Positions 35,722 through 44,405 of a stretch of DNA of 54,456 bases are shown here, piece after piece. A program made the position numbers and the translations under genes. Position 1 is the stretch's first letter; each line of letters starts with the position of its first letter. The stretch comes from Parachlamydiales bacterium (lineage in GTDB: Bacteria; Chlamydiota; Chlamydiia; Chlamydiales; Rhabdochlamydiaceae): NCBI GenBank assembly GCA_023265455.1, contig JAHFTQ010000014.1, positions 1 to 54,456 on the forward strand. The letters run 5' to 3'. The notes under the pieces were generated by a model. The model saw only the letters and a program-made list of their open reading frames with translations. It had not been told where the DNA came from and searched no databases.

Positions 35722-36331
35722 TGGTGATGGTCTCCATGATGGGTTTTAAGATATGTTCAACACGAAATAATTTGGCATATTTCATGAGCTTATTAATATT
35801 TGTCCCCCCACGCCTCCAATACATTTTTAAAGCCTCTAAAACAATGTCCATACCAATTTTGTTACGAAATTTAATGCAATCAACCAAAGTTTTTTCAACA
35901 TCAAAAATTTTAAATGTTAAGCCATCAATAAGATGTCTTTCAACGCCTGTACTCAGCAATTTTTCTGAATACCAAAAGTAGCGCATGGGGGGATGTGAGA
36001 TGGTGGGTTGATAGGCGCTGCGTGGAATTGCTAGGTAAACAAAATGTGGTATTTGTGTTGTAATCTCATGAAAAGCTAAAGCAGAAATTAGGCAAATAAC
36101 CCCTTGAGGGACTTTCTTTGCGGCTGGGATAAAGTCAGGGAATAAAGGTTCGGGTCCTTCTCTGAGCCGATAAAGACCTCTATCGAGCATTTCTAGCTCT
36201 CCATCGTCGAGTAATTGATAAAGCTCTCGGCGATGAACGCCTAGTCGAAGTGCTTCGGACATACGAAGAACACCTCCCGCTTTGCGAAAAGATTGTAGAG
36301 GGTTCTTTGCTTTCTTGTTTTTTTTAGCCAT
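35714..36331 (-). CDS. abiEi: AbiEi-type antitoxin/transcriptional regulator
   Basis: About 205 residues. The winged-helix N-terminus (RKAGGVLRMSEALRLGVHRR, then DGELEMLDRGLYRL) and the C-terminal antitoxin domain (GVICLISALAFHEITTQIPH) match AbiEi, which represses its operon and neutralises AbiEii. ATG 36331 is chosen because the family begins near MAKKNKKAK and the operator arm abuts it; a start at 36436 would add 35 unrelated residues and cross the operator. No Shine-Dalgarno motif precedes the ATG. Confidence 0.85.
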   Translation of the reverse strand: MAKKNKKAKNPLQSFRKAGGVLRMSEALRLGVHRRELYQLLDDGELEMLDRGLYRLREGPEPLFPDFIPAAKKVPQGVICLISALAFHEITTQIPHFVYLAIPRSAYQPTISHPPMRYFWYSEKLLSTGVERHLIDGLTFKIFDVEKTLVDCIKFRNKIGMDIVLEALKMYWRRGGTNINKLMKYAKLFRVEHILKPIMETITSD

Positions 36332-36379
36332 GGTACAAAATCTCGGACTTTTCCATCTATATCCTAGATTTTGTACCAT
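36330..36379. promoter_or_regulatory. Perfect 14-bp inverted repeat, candidate AbiEi operator
   Basis: ATGGTACAAAATCT (36330-36343) and AGATTTTGTACCAT (36366-36379) are perfect complements with a 22-bp spacer. One arm includes the abiEi start codon; the other lies 15 bp downstream of a TTGACT -35-like box (minus strand), where the -10 would be. AbiEi proteins are known to bind paired inverted repeats in their promoter. Confidence 0.7.
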
Positions 36380-36512
36380 TTCTAAGGAAAAGTCAAGAAG
36401 ATCATCTAATGCAGATAAGGGGCTGTGTACTGCCATTGGTTGTGAATAAGATATGTATTATTCATGATTGTTGTCGACCAACAGCTTACGGTTGATGCGC
36501 TTTTTGATCCTG

Positions 36513-36890
36513 TCAGTTAGGCGGGTCGGTTTTCCAGATTTTATTGTCAATGAGGGTGGTTCGGTAGACCCAAGGATCGCCATTTTCTCTGAGAAGGCGG
36601 TCGCATCCCATCATGTACCCTTTTAAAAAACCGTGTTTGCGGATGGCTTGGAGCATGTAAGCGGAGCTGGAGGGTTTGTAGTGGCTACGGGGGCCGTCAA
36701 CGGGTGAGATGATATTTTGATGAAACCAGATGACCTTTTCCATTGCGTGGGCCATGAGCGAGAGGGAGGTCTCGGTTCTTGGGGAAGGGGGCCCGTAGTG
36801 GAGATCGGCATCTTTACCCCAAGGCTCATAATAGCCTGGAACGGAAAAGAGCAAAGTGGGGACTAGAAATAGGAGGAGTTTAAAAGCCAT
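36513..36890 (-). CDS. YidD-like protein with signal peptide, conserved Cys lost
   Basis: A 125-residue protein with N-terminal hydrophobic segment (MAFKLLLFLVPTLLFSVPG). The core IWFHQNIISPVDGPRSHYKP and AYMLQAIRKHGFLKGYMMG follows the YidD (membrane protein insertion efficiency factor) pattern: ISP-x-GPR, SxY, AI-x-HG-x-x-KG. Canonical YidD has Cys in PTCSxY; here the motif reads KPSSSAY. It overlaps the lipoprotein gene by 11 bp and is therefore coupled to the end of the T3SS operon. A signal peptide is also unusual for YidD. Function is uncertain. Confidence 0.7.
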   Translation of the reverse strand: MAFKLLLFLVPTLLFSVPGYYEPWGKDADLHYGPPSPRTETSLSLMAHAMEKVIWFHQNIISPVDGPRSHYKPSSSAYMLQAIRKHGFLKGYMMGCDRLLRENGDPWVYRTTLIDNKIWKTDPPN

Positions 36891-37824
36891 ATTTGAGCAT
36901 CAAGATGGGGAAATAACGGTGTTCATTCATCATGGGGGTGGCGAGTCGTTCGTAGAGCCGTTCGTTGTAGAATTTGGCTTCTTGGCCAGCGCCGTAGATG
37001 CCGCCGAAGTACCATCCGGCTTCTAGGCTGGTGAAAATGATGCCAGCGGCTGTGTTGCCATGTTGGAAGAAATAGCAAGAGGCCCAAATGAAAAGGCCAT
37101 TGAGGAGGAAGGCGGTGATGGCAGATTGGGTCTGGCCGAGATAAAGATAGCCGGAGCCAGGGATGAAGGTGTTGAGAAGCTGGGCAGTCGTTGTTGATTT
37201 TTTTTGGGAGTAGTAGTCATTGAGGAGGTTTTGAATGTCGGGGTGGGAGGGGGCTTCGAGTTGTAGGGCGGGGATGTCACCGGCTAAGAGGAGCTTGGAG
37301 AGGGAAAGTTTTTGTCCGACGGTTGGATAGGAGGTGTGAAGGTACTGGAGGATTTGAGAGGCTTTATCTTCTTCTTTCAAGTTGAGGTAGGAGTCGTAGA
37401 GAATCACGAAAAGATCTTGGTGGGGGGTGAAGGTGGGGGTGGTAAAACGGAGAGGGGTATTTTCAAAGGTGTAGATGGTCTCGGGGTATTTGCGGCCGTA
37501 GTAATAGCAGAGGAGGATATCGTAATCGAGCTCTAGCCGTCTTTCTGTTTGGGAAGGAGGGATGAGAAAGGAGGCACGTTTAAAGGCGGTGAGGGCTTGG
37601 TAGAGATCGAGTTCATGAGCAAAGCCGAGACCGACGCGGTCTTCACGTTTCCAATCTTGCGAGGGGTCTTGCGAGGCTTCTTGAAGGGATAAAGGGGGGA
37701 AGGGAGACGGTAGACTTTTTAGGTAACGGTCCTGAACAGCGTAATTGAGCTCTGGCTCGAGCTCGTTTCCGACGCGAAAGCATCCCGCGAGAAGTAAGAG
37801 AGTGGCAAGAAATATTTTCTTCAA
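36880..37824 (-). CDS. Lipoprotein with TPR-like and membrane-associated regions
   Basis: A 314-residue envelope protein. The lipobox LLLLAGCF puts the lipidated Cys at about residue 15. Residues about 65-210 are helical and TPR-like (LDYDILLCYYYGRKYPETIY). A hydrophobic C-terminal section follows (LNTFIPGSGYLYLGQTQSAI, then AFLLNGLFIWASCYFF). GxGYLYLGQ plus two hydrophobic helices occurs in DUF5683-like proteins. It starts 15 bp after sctC and overlaps the YidD-like gene, so it is probably cotranscribed with the T3SS. A secretin pilot role is an attractive guess, not shown. Confidence 0.75.
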   Translation of the reverse strand: MKKIFLATLLLLAGCFRVGNELEPELNYAVQDRYLKSLPSPFPPLSLQEASQDPSQDWKREDRVGLGFAHELDLYQALTAFKRASFLIPPSQTERRLELDYDILLCYYYGRKYPETIYTFENTPLRFTTPTFTPHQDLFVILYDSYLNLKEEDKASQILQYLHTSYPTVGQKLSLSKLLLAGDIPALQLEAPSHPDIQNLLNDYYSQKKSTTTAQLLNTFIPGSGYLYLGQTQSAITAFLLNGLFIWASCYFFQHGNTAAGIIFTSLEAGWYFGGIYGAGQEAKFYNERLYERLATPMMNEHRYFPILMLKYGF

Positions 37825-37839
37825 GGTGAGTCGAGTATA

Positions 37840-40800
37840 CTAGTCGCCGGGTTTTTTTACCAGGTCGATGCCGGCGTCAAACTCTTCTTTGAGGACAGGT
37901 AGGGAGGCGGACTCTTTATGGAGATTTTCTTGACCTTCCGTGATGGCTTTATAGTCTTCATAGGTATTGACGACGTGGGGGCGCAAGAAAATGATAATAT
38001 TTTGTTTGTTATCGATACGATCATTTTCAGAGAAAATGGCGCCAATGACGGGGAGGCCTCCGAGGCAGGGGATGCCTGATCTGAACCGAGCTTTAGTGTC
38101 TTGGATCATGCCGCTCAAGACAACGAAGTGTTGGTCGGGTACATGCACCCGGGTTGTCATCGAGGTGTGGCTGGTCTGAATGCCGCTGATGCTGCTGGTT
38201 TGGTTGCTAGCGCTTGTGACCCCTAGGGTGGGTGAGTTGGTAACGGCGCTGATATCGTTGCTGATGTCGAGCGTGACGACATCGCTGTTTCCGATGGTGG
38301 GTGTGATCGTGAGGTTGAATCCGATGTCGCGGTATTCGATGTTAGATGAGGCGGAGACGATTTGCGCGCTGGTGGTGACGATCGATCCGACAAACGGGAT
38401 GTTGTTGCCGACGAAGATGGTGGAGGTGCGGTTGTCTTGGGTGATGATCTTGGGGTTCATCACAATGGTGCTGTCAGCGTCGGTTTGGAGAGCATTGACA
38501 AGGCTTCCCAGCGAGATGAACGAGCGTCCCTTGTGCATGATGATGTCGCCGATCACACCGAGGTCAAAGCCACTGAGAAAGGGGATGTTTGCAGAGCTGG
38601 GACCCGTGACGGCATTGGCGGCGTTAATGCCGGTTTGGATGCCGGGGATTAGCGCCCCAGGAAGAACGTTGTTGGGAAGGTTGACAGCTGCAGGAGGAAA
38701 GTTACCGGTCCCCGCGGCAAATTTATTGAGGAACTGCATCTTGCCGCCCCATTGGAGGCCAAAATTTTGGGTATTGATCAGGTTGGTTTGGACGACGAGG
38801 ACTTCGATGAACACTTGGCGTAAGGGGACGTCGAGATTTTGAACGAGATCGCGCAGTTTGGAGAGGGTTTCAGCTTCACCGGACGCGAGGAGGGAGTTAG
38901 TGACGCGGATCCATTGGAGGGAGTTGATGGAGGAGAGGAGGTTTTGGTTGCCAACGGCAGTGCCGGGGCCGAGGTCGGTGGCGATCTGTTTAAGGGCGGA
39001 GAGGATTTCATTTCCTTGGTGGTATTGGAGTTTGTAAATCAGGAAGGAGGTATTTTGGATCGATTCGATGGAGGCTGTGTTTTTTAAGCCCTCAGAGGTA
39101 GGAACATCAAAGCGGCGGAGGAGTTCATCGACTTTAGCAATGGAGTCAGGATCGCCTGAAACGATGAGAGAGCAGGTACGGGGGACCCATTTGAGGTTGG
39201 CAATGGTGTGGAAGAGGTCTTGGTTGGCAACACCGGAGGCGATGAGATTTTGTGCAAAATCTTCTAAGATTTTGATGAGATCCTCTCCCGGTTGGTAGCG
39301 GGGAGTATAGACGATAAAGGTGGAGGGAGCTCCTTCTCCTCGTGTAGCCAGGGAGGGGTTGTCAATTTTTTTGACCATCGCTTCGACTTCTTGCAAGACG
39401 GGTGCAGAGCCGGTAAACAGGATAGAGTTGGTCTCTTTGATCCACTTGAGATTGTTGATGGTGCGGGCAACTTCGGGAAGGGTGCCGCCACTGCGCTCGA
39501 GGTCAGAGACGACGCCTTTGAGGGCGGCAATGAGTTGAGCTGCGGGAATGTATTGGACCTTATAGATAAAAAAGGTGGATTCTCCCAGTTGTTGAATCTG
39601 AGCTTCATGAGGATTGAGCGTATCGACCCGGGTGAGGATTTCTTGAACTTTTTCTAGCGAGGTGGGAGAGCCCGTGAAGAGGATCGATCCTGTGGACTCG
39701 ACGTAACGGAGGGTGTTGAGGGTGAGAATGAGGTCAGGGTCGACAAGGCCTGAGCCTTCAAGATCTTTGCTCATCTCATGCAAGTTAGCCTGCAGCACAT
39801 CTGGTTTTTGATTGAGCGGCTTATAGATGAAGAAGGACGATTTATGAGCTGAGGTGGGGGTGATATCGAATTGGTCGATGAGGGTTCTGGCTTGCTCAAT
39901 CGAGAGTGAAGTGCCAGTCAGAAGGAGGGAGTTGTTATCTTTGATCCACTTGATATTTTGCAGCGTGGTCAGGAGGTCTTGATTGGTGATGTGGGAATTT
40001 TCAAGGTTGGCAGAGACTTTTTTGAGACTGTCGAGGACGAAAGGGCCTTGGGAATTTTTGAGTTGGTAGAGGTAAAAATTTTGCGCTCCTGCTCCTCCGG
40101 CAAAAGGCTCTGTTCCGCCATCGAGCGATTCAAGTAAGGTTTGAATGCGAGCGAGCGTTTCGGGGCTTCCGGTGAAGAGTAGAGAATGCGTCGAAGCTGT
40201 CCATTTGACTCCTTCGACGGCTTTGAGGAAAGCGGGATCTGCAAGGCCTGCGTCTTTGAGGTTTTTGGAGATGTCTCGGATCGCTTTTTCTAAGTGTTCT
40301 CCACTGGTGTACCTGGGGTGATAGACAAGAAACTGTGAGGGAATGGTTTGTCTGGCTTGCAAAGAGACAGTATCGAAGGAGGGGAGGATCTCAGCGATCT
40401 TGGCAAGAGAGGCGTTAGCCCCTGTGAAAATTAAAGAATGGGCATCGGGGATGTATTTGACACTGGTCAAAGCATCGATCAAGTCGTGGTCAGGCTGAGG
40501 GGCTTTCTGAAGATCTTCTGCTAAGGAGTCGAGGCTGTTTTGGATCTGTTCAGCTGAGGCTTGCTCGATTTTATAGACGAAGAATTTATTCGGCATGCCA
40601 AGAGAAGAGGTATCGAGAGTCGGAATGAGTTGCTTGATTTTCGTCAGGGTTGTGTCATCGGCGACGAATAAGATGGAGTTGGACTCTTTGATGATTTTGG
40701 CATTATCGAGGCCTTCGATCAATTTAGGAGAGCCGTCTTGCTTTTTGAGTTGCCGAGAGAGGTCTCTGGCAGCTGCCATGAAATCATCAGGAGACTTGTG

Positions 40801-41733
40801 TTGTAGCTGATAGAGAAAGATGGATTGGCCTTGGACGGTCCCTTTTGGACTAGAGGGGTTGTCAAGGTCTTCCAACACAGCCAGCGCTCTTTCGATTAAG
40901 TAGGGAGTTGAAATAATGAAGACGGTGCCTGTATCGATGTGGGGAACAAAGATCAGAGGGTTGCCTTCGGCAAAAGGGGTAACGATTTGTGTTGCCAGCC
41001 GAATGAGCGTGTCGAGATCTCCGCTTGTTGTGATATAGCTATCGATTTCCAAAGAGGAATGAGGCATATCGAGGGTTGCTAGCAAGGTTGAGATTTTATC
41101 GACATTGGTGGTGATGTCCGTGATGATCAATTGCTTGGTTTCTAAAGAGACTTCTAAGAGGGCTGAATCCGATAGCATCGGCCTGATGACAGTGGCGACG
41201 GTATTGAGGTTGGCATTTTTGATGCGGAACACTCGAGTGACTAAGGGAGAGCGGCTGTGAGTTTCGGGGAGGTCGGACGAGACAACAGTGGCGAGCTGGC
41301 TGACAGAACGCACCTTGGTGATCAGCAAGGTATTATCTTGCTCAAGGACAATGAGGCCGTGGATTCGGAGCACTTGAATCAAGATTGAAACGACGTTTGA
41401 GGGTGTGACAGGTTCTTCGGATACAATGGAGACGTTAAACTGCAAATCGTCGTTATTGTAAAAGAAGTTGAGATTGGTGATTTTGCTCGTGAAGCGAATG
41501 TATTCGATGATCGAGACGTTATTAAAATTGATCGTGTAGGTATCTTTTTTCTTCTCGAGATTTTTAATGCTGGGGGTATTGTGGATCTCTTCTATGTCAG
41601 GAGGGTTGAGTTTTTTGCTCTCCTTAGAGGAAATAGTATCGTCTAACCCTAGGATAGGGGCATGCAGGAGGGCGATCCCCAATACTGCCTTGATCAAAGT
41701 TGAACGTCCGGTGTGCGAAAAAAAAGATTCCAT
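37840..41733 (-). CDS. sctC: T3SS outer-membrane secretin SctC (CdsC)
   Basis: Outer-membrane ring of the type III secretion system. The 1297 residues begin with a hydrophobic export signal (about 12-30) and N-terminal ring domains (to about 300). Eight tandem modules of about 80-90 residues follow (304-969), then the secretin channel domain (FIEVLVVQTNLINTQNFGLQ, FRSGIPCLGGLPVIGAIF near the end). Chlamydia CdsC is roughly 920 residues, so the periplasmic part is expanded here. It follows the kinase gene by 60 bp, as CT673-CT674 in Chlamydia. Confidence 0.95.
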   Translation of the reverse strand: MESFFSHTGRSTLIKAVLGIALLHAPILGLDDTISSKESKKLNPPDIEEIHNTPSIKNLEKKKDTYTINFNNVSIIEYIRFTSKITNLNFFYNNDDLQFNVSIVSEEPVTPSNVVSILIQVLRIHGLIVLEQDNTLLITKVRSVSQLATVVSSDLPETHSRSPLVTRVFRIKNANLNTVATVIRPMLSDSALLEVSLETKQLIITDITTNVDKISTLLATLDMPHSSLEIDSYITTSGDLDTLIRLATQIVTPFAEGNPLIFVPHIDTGTVFIISTPYLIERALAVLEDLDNPSSPKGTVQGQSIFLYQLQHKSPDDFMAAARDLSRQLKKQDGSPKLIEGLDNAKIIKESNSILFVADDTTLTKIKQLIPTLDTSSLGMPNKFFVYKIEQASAEQIQNSLDSLAEDLQKAPQPDHDLIDALTSVKYIPDAHSLIFTGANASLAKIAEILPSFDTVSLQARQTIPSQFLVYHPRYTSGEHLEKAIRDISKNLKDAGLADPAFLKAVEGVKWTASTHSLLFTGSPETLARIQTLLESLDGGTEPFAGGAGAQNFYLYQLKNSQGPFVLDSLKKVSANLENSHITNQDLLTTLQNIKWIKDNNSLLLTGTSLSIEQARTLIDQFDITPTSAHKSSFFIYKPLNQKPDVLQANLHEMSKDLEGSGLVDPDLILTLNTLRYVESTGSILFTGSPTSLEKVQEILTRVDTLNPHEAQIQQLGESTFFIYKVQYIPAAQLIAALKGVVSDLERSGGTLPEVARTINNLKWIKETNSILFTGSAPVLQEVEAMVKKIDNPSLATRGEGAPSTFIVYTPRYQPGEDLIKILEDFAQNLIASGVANQDLFHTIANLKWVPRTCSLIVSGDPDSIAKVDELLRRFDVPTSEGLKNTASIESIQNTSFLIYKLQYHQGNEILSALKQIATDLGPGTAVGNQNLLSSINSLQWIRVTNSLLASGEAETLSKLRDLVQNLDVPLRQVFIEVLVVQTNLINTQNFGLQWGGKMQFLNKFAAGTGNFPPAAVNLPNNVLPGALIPGIQTGINAANAVTGPSSANIPFLSGFDLGVIGDIIMHKGRSFISLGSLVNALQTDADSTIVMNPKIITQDNRTSTIFVGNNIPFVGSIVTTSAQIVSASSNIEYRDIGFNLTITPTIGNSDVVTLDISNDISAVTNSPTLGVTSASNQTSSISGIQTSHTSMTTRVHVPDQHFVVLSGMIQDTKARFRSGIPCLGGLPVIGAIFSENDRIDNKQNIIIFLRPHVVNTYEDYKAITEGQENLHKESASLPVLKEEFDAGIDLVKKPGD
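38827..40824 (-). repeat. Eight tandem secretin N-domain modules within sctC
   Basis: Each module starts with F-x-(V/I/L)-Y (FLYQLQH, FVYKIEQ, LVYHPRY, YLYQLKN, FIYKPLN, FIYKVQY, IVYTPRY, LIYKLQY) at residues 305, 385, 468, 553, 635, 722, 807 and 898. Each contains a conserved L-K-W-I-x-x-T-x-S-L-L-F-T-G-S type centre. DNA identity between modules is low, so the repeats are old. Confidence 0.85.
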
Positions 41734-41793
41734 ATGAAGTAATTCTTGAATCGCAATCCTAAATTACTCCGAGTTTAATGTAAATCAGGAACC

Positions 41794-43347
41794 TTAGCCG
41801 ATGCGGTGCAGGGAGAAAAGAACTTGAGGTTTTTTGTCTTGGGAGGCGATTTTTTTCACGAGGGCGTCTGCCTGGCCTTGCGGCGAGAGAAAAAGGTTTT
41901 CTTTGAGGGCTTCTTGTAAAGTTGTGTCGTTGCTCGGATCAAAAGAATGAAAAAGCAAGAGATCTCCGATATTCCAATTATCGATGGTGATAAAGAGATC
42001 GCTCCGTACGGGGGCTCCTAAGGGAGGATTTTGGCTGGTGAGAACACGAGGAGTGCGGTGATCTGTTGAGATGTGGATGAGATTGCTAAGACCGCAAGAT
42101 AAAAAAGCCAGTTCATCGCGTATAGGAGATAGAAAAAGAAAGGCCGCATTAAATTTTTGTCCTAGAGGATCTTCTTGAAGAAGGGCGCTCAGTTTTCCAA
42201 CGGAGGAGGAGAGTGAGAAGGGATTTTCGTCTTTAGCTAAAGCTCTGAGAGATCCTCGAAGATTTGCTGTGAAGATCGGAGTTTCTAATCCTTGCAAAAC
42301 GGGCTGAATAATTGCAAAGAGGCACGAGTGATCGCGGAACTTGAAAGTATCGAAATAAAGTCCTCCGAATCCGGGAGTTTTGTGTTTGGCAAGGCCGATT
42401 TCAAAGGAAGAGAAGTTAGGAATTATCGAGGGTGAAAGGGATTCGCTGGCGGTGCGCAAGGTTTCTAAGATTTCTTTGAGTTGGTCAGCTCCTGGTCTGT
42501 CTTTTTCTAGACCGCCTGATTTGAGGTAAGATGAAAGATCGGAGATAAATTTAATGGCATCGGGGTAGCGCTCTGCTGCAGAAACGGCAAGCGCTTTTTC
42601 TAAAATTTGCCGAAGCCCTCTAGGAACCTGAGAAAGATGGATAACGCCAAAACTGAGTTTGCCACTGATCAATTCGTAGGCAATGACGCCTAAGGCGTAG
42701 ATGTCGGAAGCAAATGAGATTTGGGAGGGATTTTCTTTTTGCTCGGGACTCATATAGGTCGGTGTCCCGATGATTTTAGAGCTTTTCTTTTTTTCTTTTT
42801 TGACGTCTTCATGGAGACGAGCGATGCCAAAGTCGATCACTTTGACTTGCCCCTCTTCCGTGATCAAAATATTTTCTGGTTTCAAATCGCCGTGAATGAC
42901 GCCGTGTGAATGGAGGTGGCAGAGGGCGTAAGCGACTTGCAAAATGATATCGATGCATCGCTTCAGCGAAAGCGATTGCTGCTCAATAAACTGTCTTAGC
43001 GACACGCCGCGGATAAATTCCATGGCAATGTATAGCCCCCCTTCCCAGGGCCCTTCTCCGTAGAGTTTGACGATATTGGGGTGGTTGGTCATGCCGATGA
43101 TTTTGGCTTCTTGTAAGAAACGAGAGGCCATTTCGGGGTGGGTGGTAAAAGCGGGAGAGAGGACTTTAATGGCTAAAATTTCACGGGTTTCAGGTTGGAT
43201 TCCCATATAGAGGAGGCTCATACCTCCTTGACTGAGAAGAGACTCGATCTTATAGGGTCCAATTTGGCGCGGGAGTGCCGAAGGCGGTTCATCGCCGGGG
43301 TGAATGTCTGTTAGCGTGGGCTGCTTATAAAAAGTCTCATCTGTCAT
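41794..43347 (-). CDS. pkn5: Pkn5-like Ser/Thr kinase fused to SpoIIE/PP2C-like domain
   Basis: A 517-residue protein in the pkn5 slot of the chlamydial T3SS operon. Kinase domain (about 32-275): glycine-rich loop LLSQGGMSLLYMG, Lys61 in LAIKVL, catalytic loop HGDLKPENIL (Asp154, HGD instead of HRD), DFG at 172-174 and SPEQ. The second half (313-515) follows the SpoIIE/RsbU PP2C pattern: FGGLYFDTFKFRD, TANLRGSLRAL, AFLFLSPIRDELAFLSCGLS, NPPLGAP, IGDLLLFHSFD. The metal-binding Asp expected in GGDxYD, GDVxGHG and the final DG are absent or altered. It therefore looks like an active kinase with a pseudo-phosphatase domain. Overlaps sctQ by 4 bp. Confidence 0.88.
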   Translation of the reverse strand: MTDETFYKQPTLTDIHPGDEPPSALPRQIGPYKIESLLSQGGMSLLYMGIQPETREILAIKVLSPAFTTHPEMASRFLQEAKIIGMTNHPNIVKLYGEGPWEGGLYIAMEFIRGVSLRQFIEQQSLSLKRCIDIILQVAYALCHLHSHGVIHGDLKPENILITEEGQVKVIDFGIARLHEDVKKEKKKSSKIIGTPTYMSPEQKENPSQISFASDIYALGVIAYELISGKLSFGVIHLSQVPRGLRQILEKALAVSAAERYPDAIKFISDLSSYLKSGGLEKDRPGADQLKEILETLRTASESLSPSIIPNFSSFEIGLAKHKTPGFGGLYFDTFKFRDHSCLFAIIQPVLQGLETPIFTANLRGSLRALAKDENPFSLSSSVGKLSALLQEDPLGQKFNAAFLFLSPIRDELAFLSCGLSNLIHISTDHRTPRVLTSQNPPLGAPVRSDLFITIDNWNIGDLLLFHSFDPSNDTTLQEALKENLFLSPQGQADALVKKIASQDKKPQVLFSLHRIG

Positions 43348-44405
43348 CGCGAAATATCTAGAATGCGGATTCCTAAGGTGTCTCCGAGTTTCAAGAGCTC
43401 CCCTTGTCCGACTTTTTTTCCACCGATCGTTAGATCGATGCCTTGCTCAGGGCGCAGTGATAGATCGAGCAGGGCGCCAGGTTGGAGATGGAGGAGTTTT
43501 TGCAGCCCCAAGCGGATGTGGCCCACTTCTGCTGTGAGTATAAAGTTAGAGGAGGCGGCCTCTTCCGATACAATCTCTTCTTGATACAAGGCAAAGTCGA
43601 GGATTTTCATTCCCTCGGACTTCATCCGGGCAAGCAAAAGAGGGGTCTTGCCTAGGAGTAAAGTCACAGATCCTTTTTCAATGGCGGGATAGTAAGAGCA
43701 ACGGTCTAGGATCACGAAATCGCCGATTTGAATTTTTTCCCACTCTTCCGATGAGAGCTCAGCATAGCCGACTTCACACCGCAGGGAGATGTCGATGTTT
43801 TCGGAGGAAAGTAGGGTCCCTTTTTGAAAGGGTTGATGAGCCTTAAAGGCGCTTAAGAAAGTTTGGGGGCAAATTATTCTTCCTTGGATGCTTTTGGTGG
43901 GCAGTATAGCCTGAAGATCGATGCAAAGTCCGTTTTCTTGGGGCAGGGTAGACGCTGAAGAGAGTCTTAAAGAGACGTTTTTGAAGATCTCCAAAGGATC
44001 GAGGGCTGCAAGGATTTGCAAGAGAAGAAAATAATAAAAACCTTCTTTGAGTTTGGCGCTTGCAAATCCCTCTTTGTGTTCACTTGAGGTGAGCGCTTGA
44101 GAGGTGAGCTCTACCATATCTCGCTGCGAGAGGGCAAAAAAGAGGGTGCCAGCGATCGGTGCAATCTCGATGGCTGCCAAGACAGGTTTTTCTCCCATAT
44201 CTTGGAGGAGATCGGAAGGGTTTTTCCAAGCTGTCCGAGTGCTGCTCAGTTGAAAATCAGGGATTTGAAGAGCTGTTCCCATGGCCTGGCTGGCCTCAGC
44301 CCAAGGAAAGGGAAAATTTTCTTCAAGGAGAGGGAGCTGCTCTATCTTAGAGAGAGCTTTTTCAACGAGCTTAAGCCATTCATAGGAAATTTCGTTAACG
44401 GTCAT
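43344..44405 (-). CDS. sctQ: T3SS cytoplasmic ring protein SctQ (CdsQ)
   Basis: Sorting-platform component of 353 residues, related to FliM/FliN. The C-terminal SpoA domain is clear (SNFILTAEVGHIRLGLQKLL ... LLKLGDTLGIRILDIS, about 285-352). A second, more divergent SpoA-like region precedes it (LRCEVGYAELSSEEWEKIQI, about 208-270). An internal translation start producing a separate SpoA fragment, known for other SctQ genes, was not identified. Both neighbours overlap by 4 bp, as expected for CT671-CT672-CT673. Confidence 0.9.
   Translation of the reverse strand: MTVNEISYEWLKLVEKALSKIEQLPLLEENFPFPWAEASQAMGTALQIPDFQLSSTRTAWKNPSDLLQDMGEKPVLAAIEIAPIAGTLFFALSQRDMVELTSQALTSSEHKEGFASAKLKEGFYYFLLLQILAALDPLEIFKNVSLRLSSASTLPQENGLCIDLQAILPTKSIQGRIICPQTFLSAFKAHQPFQKGTLLSSENIDISLRCEVGYAELSSEEWEKIQIGDFVILDRCSYYPAIEKGSVTLLLGKTPLLLARMKSEGMKILDFALYQEEIVSEEAASSNFILTAEVGHIRLGLQKLLHLQPGALLDLSLRPEQGIDLTIGGKKVGQGELLKLGDTLGIRILDISR

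Noticed and set aside
38180..39657. Long open frames on the plus strand opposite sctC
   Set aside because: They are antisense to a clear secretin gene and have low-complexity composition without ribosome sites; they reflect codon bias.
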